5,909 bases of DNA, taken from NCBI GenBank assembly GCA_030627585.1, contig DAOURU010000079.1, positions 1 through 5,909 of the forward strand. The letters are read 5' to 3'. Below, piece after piece: positions 1 to 5,359 of this stretch. Below the pieces are notes generated by a model that was not told the origin of the DNA, ran no database searches, and was given only the letters and a program-made list of their open reading frames with translations. How positions within the stretch are numbered: position 1 is the stretch's first letter; the number at the start of each line of letters is the position of its first letter. Made by a program: the position numbers and the translations under genes. Origin of the DNA: Bacillota bacterium (lineage in GTDB: Bacteria > Bacillota > DSM-12270 > Thermacetogeniales > Thermacetogeniaceae).

Positions 1-1482
1 GATCGATGCAGGATGGAAAATGACGGAGCCGCGGCGGTTGGCGGGAACCCGAGAATTACTGTAAAAATTGGGGCTAAGTTATTAGGAGCTGAAGGTTTTC
101 CTGGTAACTTCACCGTGCGTATCTCGGAAAACCAAAGGGTGACAAAGCAAAATTTTGGGGCGATTGTGCTTGCTCTCGAGGCGCAGCCTGCCTTTGATAA
201 AAACAGGTACGGCGGAATCCAGCCTGGAGAGCATGTCCTTCTGTTATCCCAGTTTGTTAAAGCAAAAAAGGATTACTCAGGCCAAAAGATTGCTTTCGTT
301 TTAGGAAAAGCAGATTTTGATTCTCTTCTTTCGTATGCAACTGTTTTAAAAGAAGCCATCAGTCTTAAAGAAAAAGGCGCTTCTGATGTTAGTATCTTTT
401 ACGATGATATGAAGGTTTCGGCAGATCAATTAGAGCAGGATTATGAACGGGCAAGAAAGCTGGGTGTTAATTTCTTAAAATATTCAGGGGACTTGCGAAT
501 TTATGCAACTGTTGTTGCGGCAACGGTCGAGTACCGCGAACCTTTCTTGCCGCAGGATTTTCCGGTAAGAGTCACCACTGATTATCTGGTGCTCGCGGAG
601 GATTACGTTCCCGCTCCGGTTACCGAGGAATTAGCCGGGGCATTAGATATCAGGTTGGGCCCGGGCGGATTTTTCCAGGAAGATAACGTTCACTTCCTCC
701 CAGTCAAATCAAATCGTGAAGGAATTTATTTCGTAGGAAGTTGTCATGGCCCTATTCATGGAGTCGAGCTTGCCAAGGAAATAGAAGCCGTTGTGGCGGA
801 AGTAGGCCGTTTCGCGCATGGAAAAATGAAGGTGCCCGCCTTGCAACCTCGGGTTGAAGCTGAGAAGTGTGCCGTTTGCCTTACATGCTATCGTACATGT
901 CCGCATCGAGCAATCGAAATTGTTCACGATGAAAATCTCAATAACATGTATCATTCAGCGGCGCGAATGCACCCCCTGGCCTGTCGCCGCTGTGGTACGT
1001 GTGCAGCAGAATGCCCGGGAAAAGCCATTCAACTGCCCTTTTATTCGGACCAGGAAGTTTTATTTAAGGTCCCAAAACCCCCTGCATTAATAGCGTATGC
1101 ATGCGAAAATTCAGGAGCACTCGCTGCCGAGTTTGCCCAGCAATTGGAACCCGAGGTATTAAAAGATTTGCAAATTGTACGGGTTCCCTGTTCTGGAAAA
1201 ATTGATGTGATTTACCTGCTTAAAGCGCTGGAACGGGGTGCAGATGGAGTAATGCTGTGTGCTTGCCACGAAGAGAATTGCAAGTATGTATGGGGTAACG
1301 ATAGGGCAGAAAAACGCAAAGAACAAGTGCGAAGATTGCTAACTGAGATCGGGCTTGAAGAAGAGCGCGTCGAACTTGTTCGTGTCGCCGCGAACCAGGG
1401 GAATCAATTTAACGCTGCCGTTCGGGCTATGGCCGAAAGAATTCGCCAGTTAGGAACAAATCCGGGGAAGGTGGTAAAATGA
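1..1482 (+). CDS. HdrA-MvhD fusion electron-transfer subunit (QmoB-like), 5'-partial
   Basis: The frame is open to the left edge, so this is the C-terminal part of a longer protein. The first ATG (13-15) has no properly spaced Shine-Dalgarno and falls inside the HdrA fold. Numbering from that ATG, residues 15-270 are the second half of an HdrA-like flavin domain; its closing motif GIYFVGSCHG is at 237-246 and matches the flavoprotein encoded at 3117-4157. Two [4Fe-4S] ferredoxin motifs follow: C286, C289, C292, C296 and C324, C327, C330, C334. Residues about 357-480 are an MvhD/FrhD domain with C364, C393, C416, C418 and C423. Known relatives are QmoB and HdrA/MvhD pairs, which relay electrons between soluble partners and a flavin. 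Next to metV-metF it is probably the electron-relay subunit of a methylene-THF reductase complex. The flavin domain looks eroded: ALE at 54-56 replaces the usual ATG motif. The domain call is firm; the partner is inferred. Confidence 0.88.
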   Translation, partial: DRCRMENDGAAAVGGNPRITVKIGAKLLGAEGFPGNFTVRISENQRVTKQNFGAIVLALEAQPAFDKNRYGGIQPGEHVLLLSQFVKAKKDYSGQKIAFVLGKADFDSLLSYATVLKEAISLKEKGASDVSIFYDDMKVSADQLEQDYERARKLGVNFLKYSGDLRIYATVVAATVEYREPFLPQDFPVRVTTDYLVLAEDYVPAPVTEELAGALDIRLGPGGFFQEDNVHFLPVKSNREGIYFVGSCHGPIHGVELAKEIEAVVAEVGRFAHGKMKVPALQPRVEAEKCAVCLTCYRTCPHRAIEIVHDENLNNMYHSAARMHPLACRRCGTCAAECPGKAIQLPFYSDQEVLFKVPKPPALIAYACENSGALAAEFAQQLEPEVLKDLQIVRVPCSGKIDVIYLLKALERGADGVMLCACHEENCKYVWGNDRAEKRKEQVRRLLTEIGLEEERVELVRVAANQGNQFNAAVRAMAERIRQLGTNPGKVVK

Positions 1483-2153
1483 TCGTTGCCGAAAGAAAAC
1501 CTATCGAGAAGATCCTTGAGATGATTGCGCCTTACAAAAAGGTCTTAATTGCCGGCTGTGGCGGGTGTGTTACTGTTTGTCTCGCAGGGGGTGAAAAAGA
1601 AGCAGGAATTCTCGCCTCGCAAATTCGAATAGCGCGAAGCAAAAACGGCAGCCCTATTGAGGTTCTGGAACAGACTGTAGAGCGCCAGTGTGATGCCGAG
1701 TATTTAGCCAAATTTCAAGAGCAGGCCGAAGGTGTGGAAGCGATTGTTTCTCTTGCCTGCGGGATTGGGATCCAGTACCTCGGGGAAAGGTATTCTTCTA
1801 TCCCGGTATTTCCTGGGGTAAATACACTATTTCTTGGTGCTAATCTGGATGTCGGCAAATGGGCAGAAAGATGTTTTGCCTGCGGGGACTGTGTACTTGA
1901 TAAGACCGGCGGTATTTGCCCCATTGCCCGCTGTTCTAAGAGCCTCTTAAATGGACCTTGCGGGGGATCTCAATATGGAAAATGCGAGGTTTCTAAAGAC
2001 GTTGATTGCGGTTGGCAGTTGATTTACGATCGACTGAAGGAACTGGGCCAGCTTGATAAACTGAAAGAAATTATTCCCCCGAAAAACTGGTTACGGGAAA
2101 AAGGTCCGAGAACACTGGTAAGGGAGGATTTGACCCTTGAAAGCAGAAATTAA
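1479..2153 (+). CDS. metV: MetV, zinc/iron-sulfur partner subunit of methylenetetrahydrofolate reductase
   Basis: The 224-residue protein matches the MetV family (methylenetetrahydrofolate reductase C-terminal-like protein), the obligate partner of MetF in acetogens. An N-terminal cysteine set (GCGGCVTVC; C27, C30, C34) is followed by C71 and C94. A second dense set runs C132, C135, C138, C147, C152, C161 and C169, with the family hallmarks CGDC, GGICP and NGPCGG. These residues are expected to bind iron-sulfur clusters and zinc and to carry electrons to the MetF flavin. No signal peptide or membrane segment is seen, so it should be cytoplasmic. Its ATG overlaps the stop of the preceding HdrA-MvhD gene by 4 nt (ATGA), with the purine-rich site AAGGTGG at 1468-1474, which suggests translational coupling. 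Family assignment is secure; the cofactor count is inferred from the cysteines. Confidence 0.93.
   Translation: MIVAERKPIEKILEMIAPYKKVLIAGCGGCVTVCLAGGEKEAGILASQIRIARSKNGSPIEVLEQTVERQCDAEYLAKFQEQAEGVEAIVSLACGIGIQYLGERYSSIPVFPGVNTLFLGANLDVGKWAERCFACGDCVLDKTGGICPIARCSKSLLNGPCGGSQYGKCEVSKDVDCGWQLIYDRLKELGQLDKLKEIIPPKNWLREKGPRTLVREDLTLESRN
2121..2127 (+). promoter_or_regulatory. Ribosome binding site that fixes the TTG start of metF
   Basis: AGGGAGG lies 9 nt before the TTG at 2137, inside the 3' end of metV. No ATG or GTG in the metF frame lies at a suitable distance, so this strong site is the main argument for a TTG start and a 17-nt overlap with metV. Confidence 0.75.
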
Positions 2154-3090
2154 CCCAAACAACCTGAAAGTCGGAAGTAACTACGAAAAGGTATTAGCAT
2201 CGGGCCAGTTTGCCTGTACCGGGGAAATTGGTCCTCCAAAGAGTGCGGATTTTCACCACATTGAAATGTATGCCGAAGGCATGAAGGGTAAGGTCGATTC
2301 TGTTAACTTCACTGATAACCAAACAGCCATTGTCCGTCTCTCTAGCTTGGGGGCAGCGATCCGGTTGTTGCAATTAGGCATGGAACCGAACCTCCAGGTG
2401 GTTTGCCGGGACCGCAACCGTTTAGGAATTCAAAGCGATCTTTTGACAGCTTATGCCTTTGGGGTGCGCAATGTTTTGTGTCTCTCCGGAGATCATCAGT
2501 GTTTTGGAAACCATCCTGGCTGTAAGGGTGTTTACGACGTTGATTCGATTCAGTTGATAGGGATCTTGAAGCGTCTCCGGGACGAGGGTTGCTTCGAGTG
2601 CGGCGAAGAATGCAAGGTCAATCCCAAATTCTTCATCGGTTGTGCGGAAAACCCCTTTGGCGATCCCTTCGAGTTCAGAGCTATTCGCTTAGAGAAAAAG
2701 GTTGAGGCCGGCGCAGATTTTGTCCAAACTCAGTGTATCCTGGATATGGAGCGTTTTGAGCTCTTTATGGAAAAGGTGCGGGAACGCGGTTTGCACAAGC
2801 GGATCTATATAAATGCCGGATTGATGCCTGTCAAGTCGCCAAAAATGGCCCGCTATATGCAGACCGGGGTACCGGGTATGCTTGTATCGGAAGAATTCTG
2901 CCAGCGCCTGGAAAAAGCAAAAGAAAGAGGCACTGCTAAGGAGGAAGCTGTAAATATTACAGTCGACTACATTAAACGGTGTCAGCAGATTGAAGGGGTG
3001 GCAGGTGTCCACATTATGGCTGTAGCGTGGGAAGAAATTGTGCCAACGATCGTTGAAAAAGCCGGTCTTCTGCCCAGACCGACGTTTTAA
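2137..3090 (+). CDS. metF: MetF, methylenetetrahydrofolate reductase catalytic subunit
   Basis: The 317-residue protein belongs to the flavin-dependent methylene-THF reductase family, which interconverts 5,10-methylene-THF and 5-methyl-THF in the methyl branch of the Wood-Ljungdahl pathway. E30 in TGEIGPP is in the place of the catalytic glutamate of E. coli MetF (Glu28). D119 in CLSGDH matches the conserved folate-binding aspartate (Asp120). The blocks FIGCAENPFGDPFE, GADFVQTQ and VAGVHIMAVAWEE are typical of the short clostridial form, which works with MetV and lacks the C-terminal regulatory domain of animal enzymes. The start is TTG with a strong ribosome site. It follows metV with overlap and is followed by an HdrA-like flavoprotein, so electrons probably come from or go to that module rather than NAD(P)H alone. 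Oddly, cysteines cluster at 122, 129, 152, 155, 159 and 169, including a CxxCxxxC run that I do not recall from other MetF proteins. Confidence 0.95.
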   Translation: MKAEINPNNLKVGSNYEKVLASGQFACTGEIGPPKSADFHHIEMYAEGMKGKVDSVNFTDNQTAIVRLSSLGAAIRLLQLGMEPNLQVVCRDRNRLGIQSDLLTAYAFGVRNVLCLSGDHQCFGNHPGCKGVYDVDSIQLIGILKRLRDEGCFECGEECKVNPKFFIGCAENPFGDPFEFRAIRLEKKVEAGADFVQTQCILDMERFELFMEKVRERGLHKRIYINAGLMPVKSPKMARYMQTGVPGMLVSEEFCQRLEKAKERGTAKEEAVNITVDYIKRCQQIEGVAGVHIMAVAWEEIVPTIVEKAGLLPRPTF

Positions 3091-3103
3091 TGCGCGGGCA
3101 ATT

Positions 3104-3110
3104 GGAGGGG
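3104..3110 (+). promoter_or_regulatory. Ribosome binding site favouring the TTG start at 3117
   Basis: GGAGGGG sits 6 nt before the TTG at 3117. The upstream ATG at 3090, which overlaps the metF stop as TAATG, has no purine-rich site before it. Starting at 3117 gives a protein that opens directly on the dinucleotide-binding fold (residues 5-15), as expected for this family. Confidence 0.65.
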
Positions 3111-3116
3111 TATAAT

Positions 3117-4157
3117 TTGGAAAGAAAAAGGGTACTTGTAATCGGTGGTGGTACCGCGGGAATGGCAAGCGCCCTCGATTTGGTTGAACGAGGGGTAGAG
3201 GTTTTCTTGATCGAAAAAGAAAAAGAGATTGGCGGGAGAGCAGCGGATTACTGCTGCAAAGCTACTGAAAAGTGCAACCGTTGCACCGCTTGTTTAGTCC
3301 TTCAGCAGAAAGATAAAGTCATGCAGGAACCTCTCATTCATGTCCTAACCAGCGCTAACGTGAAGGATGTAACAAAAAATGGAAGGGGTTTCAAAGCCAC
3401 AGTTGCACGGGGGGAGGATGACATCGCATTAGAAGTACAGGCTGTTATTGTGGCAACTGGTTTTGATCCTTACGACTTAAAGAGAAGAAGCGAATTTGCT
3501 TATGGGCTGGAGGAAAATGTTATCTCAGGGTTAGAACTGGAGAAGGCTTTGAAAGAGAAGGGAAGTTTGACTGCAGCCTTTGGATCGGGAATCAAGAAAA
3601 TAGGGTTTATTCAATGTGTGGGAAGCCGGGATCTTTCAATAGGTAATGGGTACTGTTCGAGGGTGTGTTGTATGTATGCAGCAAAACTTGCAAAGATTAT
3701 TCGCAGCGAATTGCCCGATGTTGAGATTGATATTTTTTATATGGACTTTCAGAGCTTCGGAAAAGGGTTCAGCGCCTTTAATCAGGAATTAAGAGAATCC
3801 GATAAGATTAAGTTTATCAGAGCCATTCCTTCAAAGATTTACGGGTTCCCCTATGACCGCCTAACGGTCCGTTATACTGATTCCCTGGTTGGAAAGCCCT
3901 GCGAGGACAAGTATGATTTAATCGTGTTATCCCTTGCAATCACTCCCTCTGAGGGGACCCAGGAAATTGCACAGCAGTTAGGAATCGCTTTAGATGATTA
4001 CGGCTTCATGGCAGGTCGTTCAGCTCAGGAAACTGTTGCAACAAATCAAGCCGGTGTTTTCCTGGCTGGCGTCTGTCAGGGGCCCAAAGATATTCCTCAA
4101 ACAATCGGGCATGCAAAGGCTGCAGCAGGACAAGCTTATCTTTATCTAAATAGTTAA
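3117..4157 (+). CDS. Compact HdrA-like FAD protein (QmoA-like)
   Basis: With the TTG start at 3117 the protein has 346 residues; an in-frame ATG at 3090 would add nine. It opens with a Rossmann FAD motif (GGGTAG, 10-15), a ribose-binding E33 and GGR at 39-41. C46, C47, C53, C56 and C59 lie where HdrA carries conserved cysteines. An ATGF motif is at 113-116. The HdrA signature follows: C167-VGSRD, then YCSRVCC with C180, C184 and C185, a likely cluster site. GVFLAGVCQGP closes the FAD fold near the C-terminus. The C-terminal ferredoxin domain of full-length HdrA is absent, as in QmoA. It is the last gene of the metV-metF operon and probably supplies the intact flavin, with the upstream HdrA-MvhD fusion supplying the clusters. 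The HdrA family is secure; the QmoA-like role and any electron bifurcation are inferred. Confidence 0.88.
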   Translation: MERKRVLVIGGGTAGMASALDLVERGVEVFLIEKEKEIGGRAADYCCKATEKCNRCTACLVLQQKDKVMQEPLIHVLTSANVKDVTKNGRGFKATVARGEDDIALEVQAVIVATGFDPYDLKRRSEFAYGLEENVISGLELEKALKEKGSLTAAFGSGIKKIGFIQCVGSRDLSIGNGYCSRVCCMYAAKLAKIIRSELPDVEIDIFYMDFQSFGKGFSAFNQELRESDKIKFIRAIPSKIYGFPYDRLTVRYTDSLVGKPCEDKYDLIVLSLAITPSEGTQEIAQQLGIALDDYGFMAGRSAQETVATNQAGVFLAGVCQGPKDIPQTIGHAKAAAGQAYLYLNS

Positions 4158-4166
4158 TTAACTATT
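4149..4166. repeat. Perfect 18-bp palindrome at the operon's last stop codon
   Basis: AATAGTTAATTAACTATT is its own reverse complement and includes the TAA stop (4155-4157) of the HdrA-like gene. It is all A/T except for one central-flank G and C. It has no spacer and no T tract after it, so it is not a terminator; a protein site or a chance AT-rich palindrome are both possible. Confidence 0.5.
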
Positions 4167-4246
4167 AAAAGAGAAAAGATTAAAGACAAGTATAGTTTTG
4201 TTTGAAAAGCGAGAAGGTTGCAAGAAAAGACGATGGTTATTGTTAA

Positions 4247-4275
4247 CCCCGGTCAATGGACCGGGGCAATTTTTT
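4247..4275 (+). terminator. Intrinsic terminator of the metV-metF operon
   Basis: A perfect 8-bp GC-rich stem (CCCCGGTC 4247-4254 with GACCGGGG 4259-4266) has an AATG loop and is followed within three bases by six T (4270-4275). It lies about 90 nt after the stop of the HdrA-like gene and before the next gene, so it closes the operon. Confidence 0.9.
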
Positions 4276-4336
4276 ATAAAATCAGGTATAACATCATCGT
4301 CCGGGGAATAAAAATCTAACGAGATTTTGCTCAGGC

Positions 4337-4342
4337 AGGTGA
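4337..4342 (+). promoter_or_regulatory. Ribosome binding site for the ATG at 4348
   Basis: AGGTGA, a match to the anti-Shine-Dalgarno core, ends 5 nt before the ATG at 4348. It rules against the in-frame TTG at 4327 and GTG at 4339 as starts, because the GTG overlaps the site itself and the TTG lacks one. Confidence 0.6.
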
Positions 4343-4347
4343 AGGAA

Positions 4348-4986
4348 ATGCCTCTTCCTAACGAAAAGGTAATTGGCGAGCAGATTTTAACAAAAATTGA
4401 CCAGCTTATCGAAGTAATTATTGCAGCCACTTTAAAAAACAAAGATGACCGCCAGAAACTCCTTGAACAAGGTTATGTTGTCACGGGGGAACTCCTTAGA
4501 TTGCTCGTGCAGCTTCTTGGCCCCCGGGAAGATTATTTATATACGGCAGTCAAAGAGCTAGTCAGGCAAAGGCTTCCGGATCAGAGACTCCTTAACGGGT
4601 TTGGTGACTTTTACGATCTTTTAGAAGAAATATATCAAAAAGCACTCAGGATTGATGAAACCCTTGGGGAGGAGCGGGAAAAGATTCAACCGGTTCATGA
4701 AAGAGGCCCCACAAATAAGATAGAGCGCGCTTTAGCGTTTCTCTTTCCGCGTGTGAGAATTTTTAAAAACCATTGGTACAAAGGGGTGAATTTTGAATAT
4801 TTTCTTCCTTTTTTGAAGCTTGCTGTTGAAGATATCAACTGGGACAGGAGTGCTGATTGTATCCGCAAAGAATTTCTTTGTCGTAAGTACGGTATCCAAT
4901 TGCTTCGTTTAGATTCTAAGAAGGCATCCGGCTACCGGGAGATGGCGCGCATGATAAAAAGACGGGTTCCAATTCGCAATCCTTAG
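4348..4986 (+). CDS. Hypothetical protein, possible degenerate PD-(D/E)XK-like C-terminus
   Basis: I do not recognise this 212-residue protein with confidence. The N-terminal half (1-115) is charged, leucine-rich and predicted helical, with no membrane segment or signal peptide. After a short linker, residues 121-190 contain NKIERAL, then YFLPFLKLAVED (151-162), a lysine/arginine patch and YGIQLLRLD (181-189). That pattern resembles the fold order of DUF559/DUF2726-type nuclease-like proteins, in which an acidic residue precedes the YFLP strand and a glutamate ends the LA(V/I)E strand. Here E150 stands where aspartate is usual and E161 is present, so activity is doubtful. It lies alone between the upstream operon terminator and the aminotransferase promoter; I see no convincing promoter of its own. 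Base composition resembles its neighbours. The gene call is good because of length, ribosome site and codon use; function is unknown. Confidence 0.8.
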   Translation: MPLPNEKVIGEQILTKIDQLIEVIIAATLKNKDDRQKLLEQGYVVTGELLRLLVQLLGPREDYLYTAVKELVRQRLPDQRLLNGFGDFYDLLEEIYQKALRIDETLGEEREKIQPVHERGPTNKIERALAFLFPRVRIFKNHWYKGVNFEYFLPFLKLAVEDINWDRSADCIRKEFLCRKYGIQLLRLDSKKASGYREMARMIKRRVPIRNP

Positions 4987-5011
4987 AATTTCTGAATTTC
5001 CGGCACTACTA

Positions 5012-5040
5012 TTGACAGAACTGGATTTCAATGTTAGAAT
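5012..5040 (+). promoter_or_regulatory. Sigma-A type promoter for the T-box leader and aminotransferase
   Basis: A perfect -35 box TTGACA (5012-5017) and a near-consensus -10 box TAGAAT (5035-5040) are separated by 17 nt. The transcript should start at about 5047, just before stem I of the leader. It begins 25 nt after the stop of the hypothetical gene, so the aminotransferase has its own transcript. Confidence 0.85.
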
Positions 5041-5046
5041 AATGCC

Positions 5047-5308
5047 CAGCTAAATTTAGTATAGAGTTGAAGCTTATGAAGGGGAAGAGTAGGTGGAGCC
5101 CTATCTTAAAGCGAGCCAGTTGTGGGTGGAAGACTGGCAGATAGAACACCGAAGGCCGCCCCGGAGGTGCCTGCCGAAGGAGGTTTTTATTCTCAGTAGG
5201 TACGGACGGTTACCCCTCCGGTAAAAGGGATAGAGCGAACCTTGGCGGTTAACTAGGGTGGTACCGCGGGAATAGAAACCCCGTCCCTTGGGACGGGGTT
5301 ATTTTTTT
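5047..5308 (+). ncRNA. T-box riboswitch leader, predicted specificity tRNA-Ala (GCC)
   Basis: The conserved T-box AGGGTGGTACCGCG is at 5255-5268. Stem I can be drawn from the sequence: GGGG 5081-5084 with CCCC 5159-5162, GGTG 5092-5095 with CACC 5147-5150, CTATCT 5101-5106 with AGATAG 5139-5144, and distal GCCAG 5115-5119 with CTGGC 5134-5138. The S-turn pair AGTA (5088-5091) and GAA (5151-5153) frames the specifier loop. With one spacer base after GAA the specifier is GCC (5155-5157), followed by the purine G5158. The antiterminator forms from AGGG 5255-5258 with CCCT 5285-5288 and CGGG 5267-5270 with CCCG 5280-5283, leaving the seven-base bulge TGGTACC. Its TGGT needs tRNA discriminator A, which fits tRNA-Ala and argues against tRNA-Gly. 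Uncharged tRNA should stabilise the antiterminator and allow readthrough. The T-box call is near certain; the alanine call is strong inference. Confidence 0.95.
5277..5308 (+). terminator. T-box regulated intrinsic terminator
   Basis: AACCCCGTCC (5277-5286) pairs perfectly with GGACGGGGTT (5291-5300) around a CTTG loop, followed by A and seven T (5302-5308). Its 5' arm contains the bases that form the 3' arm of the antiterminator, so the two structures exclude each other. Confidence 0.93.
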
Positions 5309-5359
5309 AAATTTTTAGTGTAAATCCGTGACTTTTGAAAGGGTGGAGGAGGAACAAAG

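Noticed and set aside
13..15. ATG at 13 as the true start of the first gene
   Set aside because: The frame is open to the window edge, the ribosome site is absent at proper spacing, and the ATG falls inside the HdrA-like flavin domain, so the N-terminal half must lie upstream.
709..954. Minus-strand open frame inside the HdrA-MvhD gene
   Set aside because: It lies wholly antisense to a well-supported domain-bearing gene, has no ribosome site and resembles no protein family.
2689..3168. Minus-strand open frame of 159 codons across the metF end
   Set aside because: It is antisense to metF and the next gene, has low-complexity phenylalanine-rich composition from reversed codons and no family signal.
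4276..4310. Possible promoter (TATAAC at 4287) for the hypothetical gene
   Set aside because: No acceptable -35 box lies 16-18 nt upstream; the best candidates fall in the terminator stem.
4311..4328. Small hairpin AAAATCT/AGATTTT before the hypothetical gene
   Set aside because: It is a 7-bp AT-rich stem with no T tract and does not cover the ribosome site; chance is likely.
4158..4442. Minus-strand open frame across the operon terminator
   Set aside because: It crosses the terminator hairpin and the start of a better gene, and shows no ribosome site or recognisable motif.
5154..5156. GGC (glycine) as the T-box specifier
   Set aside because: It would leave no spacer after the GAA of the S-turn and would be followed by C rather than a purine; the TGGT bulge also disagrees with the usual tRNA-Gly discriminator U.
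5167..5202. Glycine-riboswitch-like words (CCGAAGGAGG ... CTCAGTAGG) in the leader
   Set aside because: They fit stem II of the T-box, with GTGCCT 5167-5172 pairing to AGGTAC 5197-5202, and the paired glycine aptamer core is absent.
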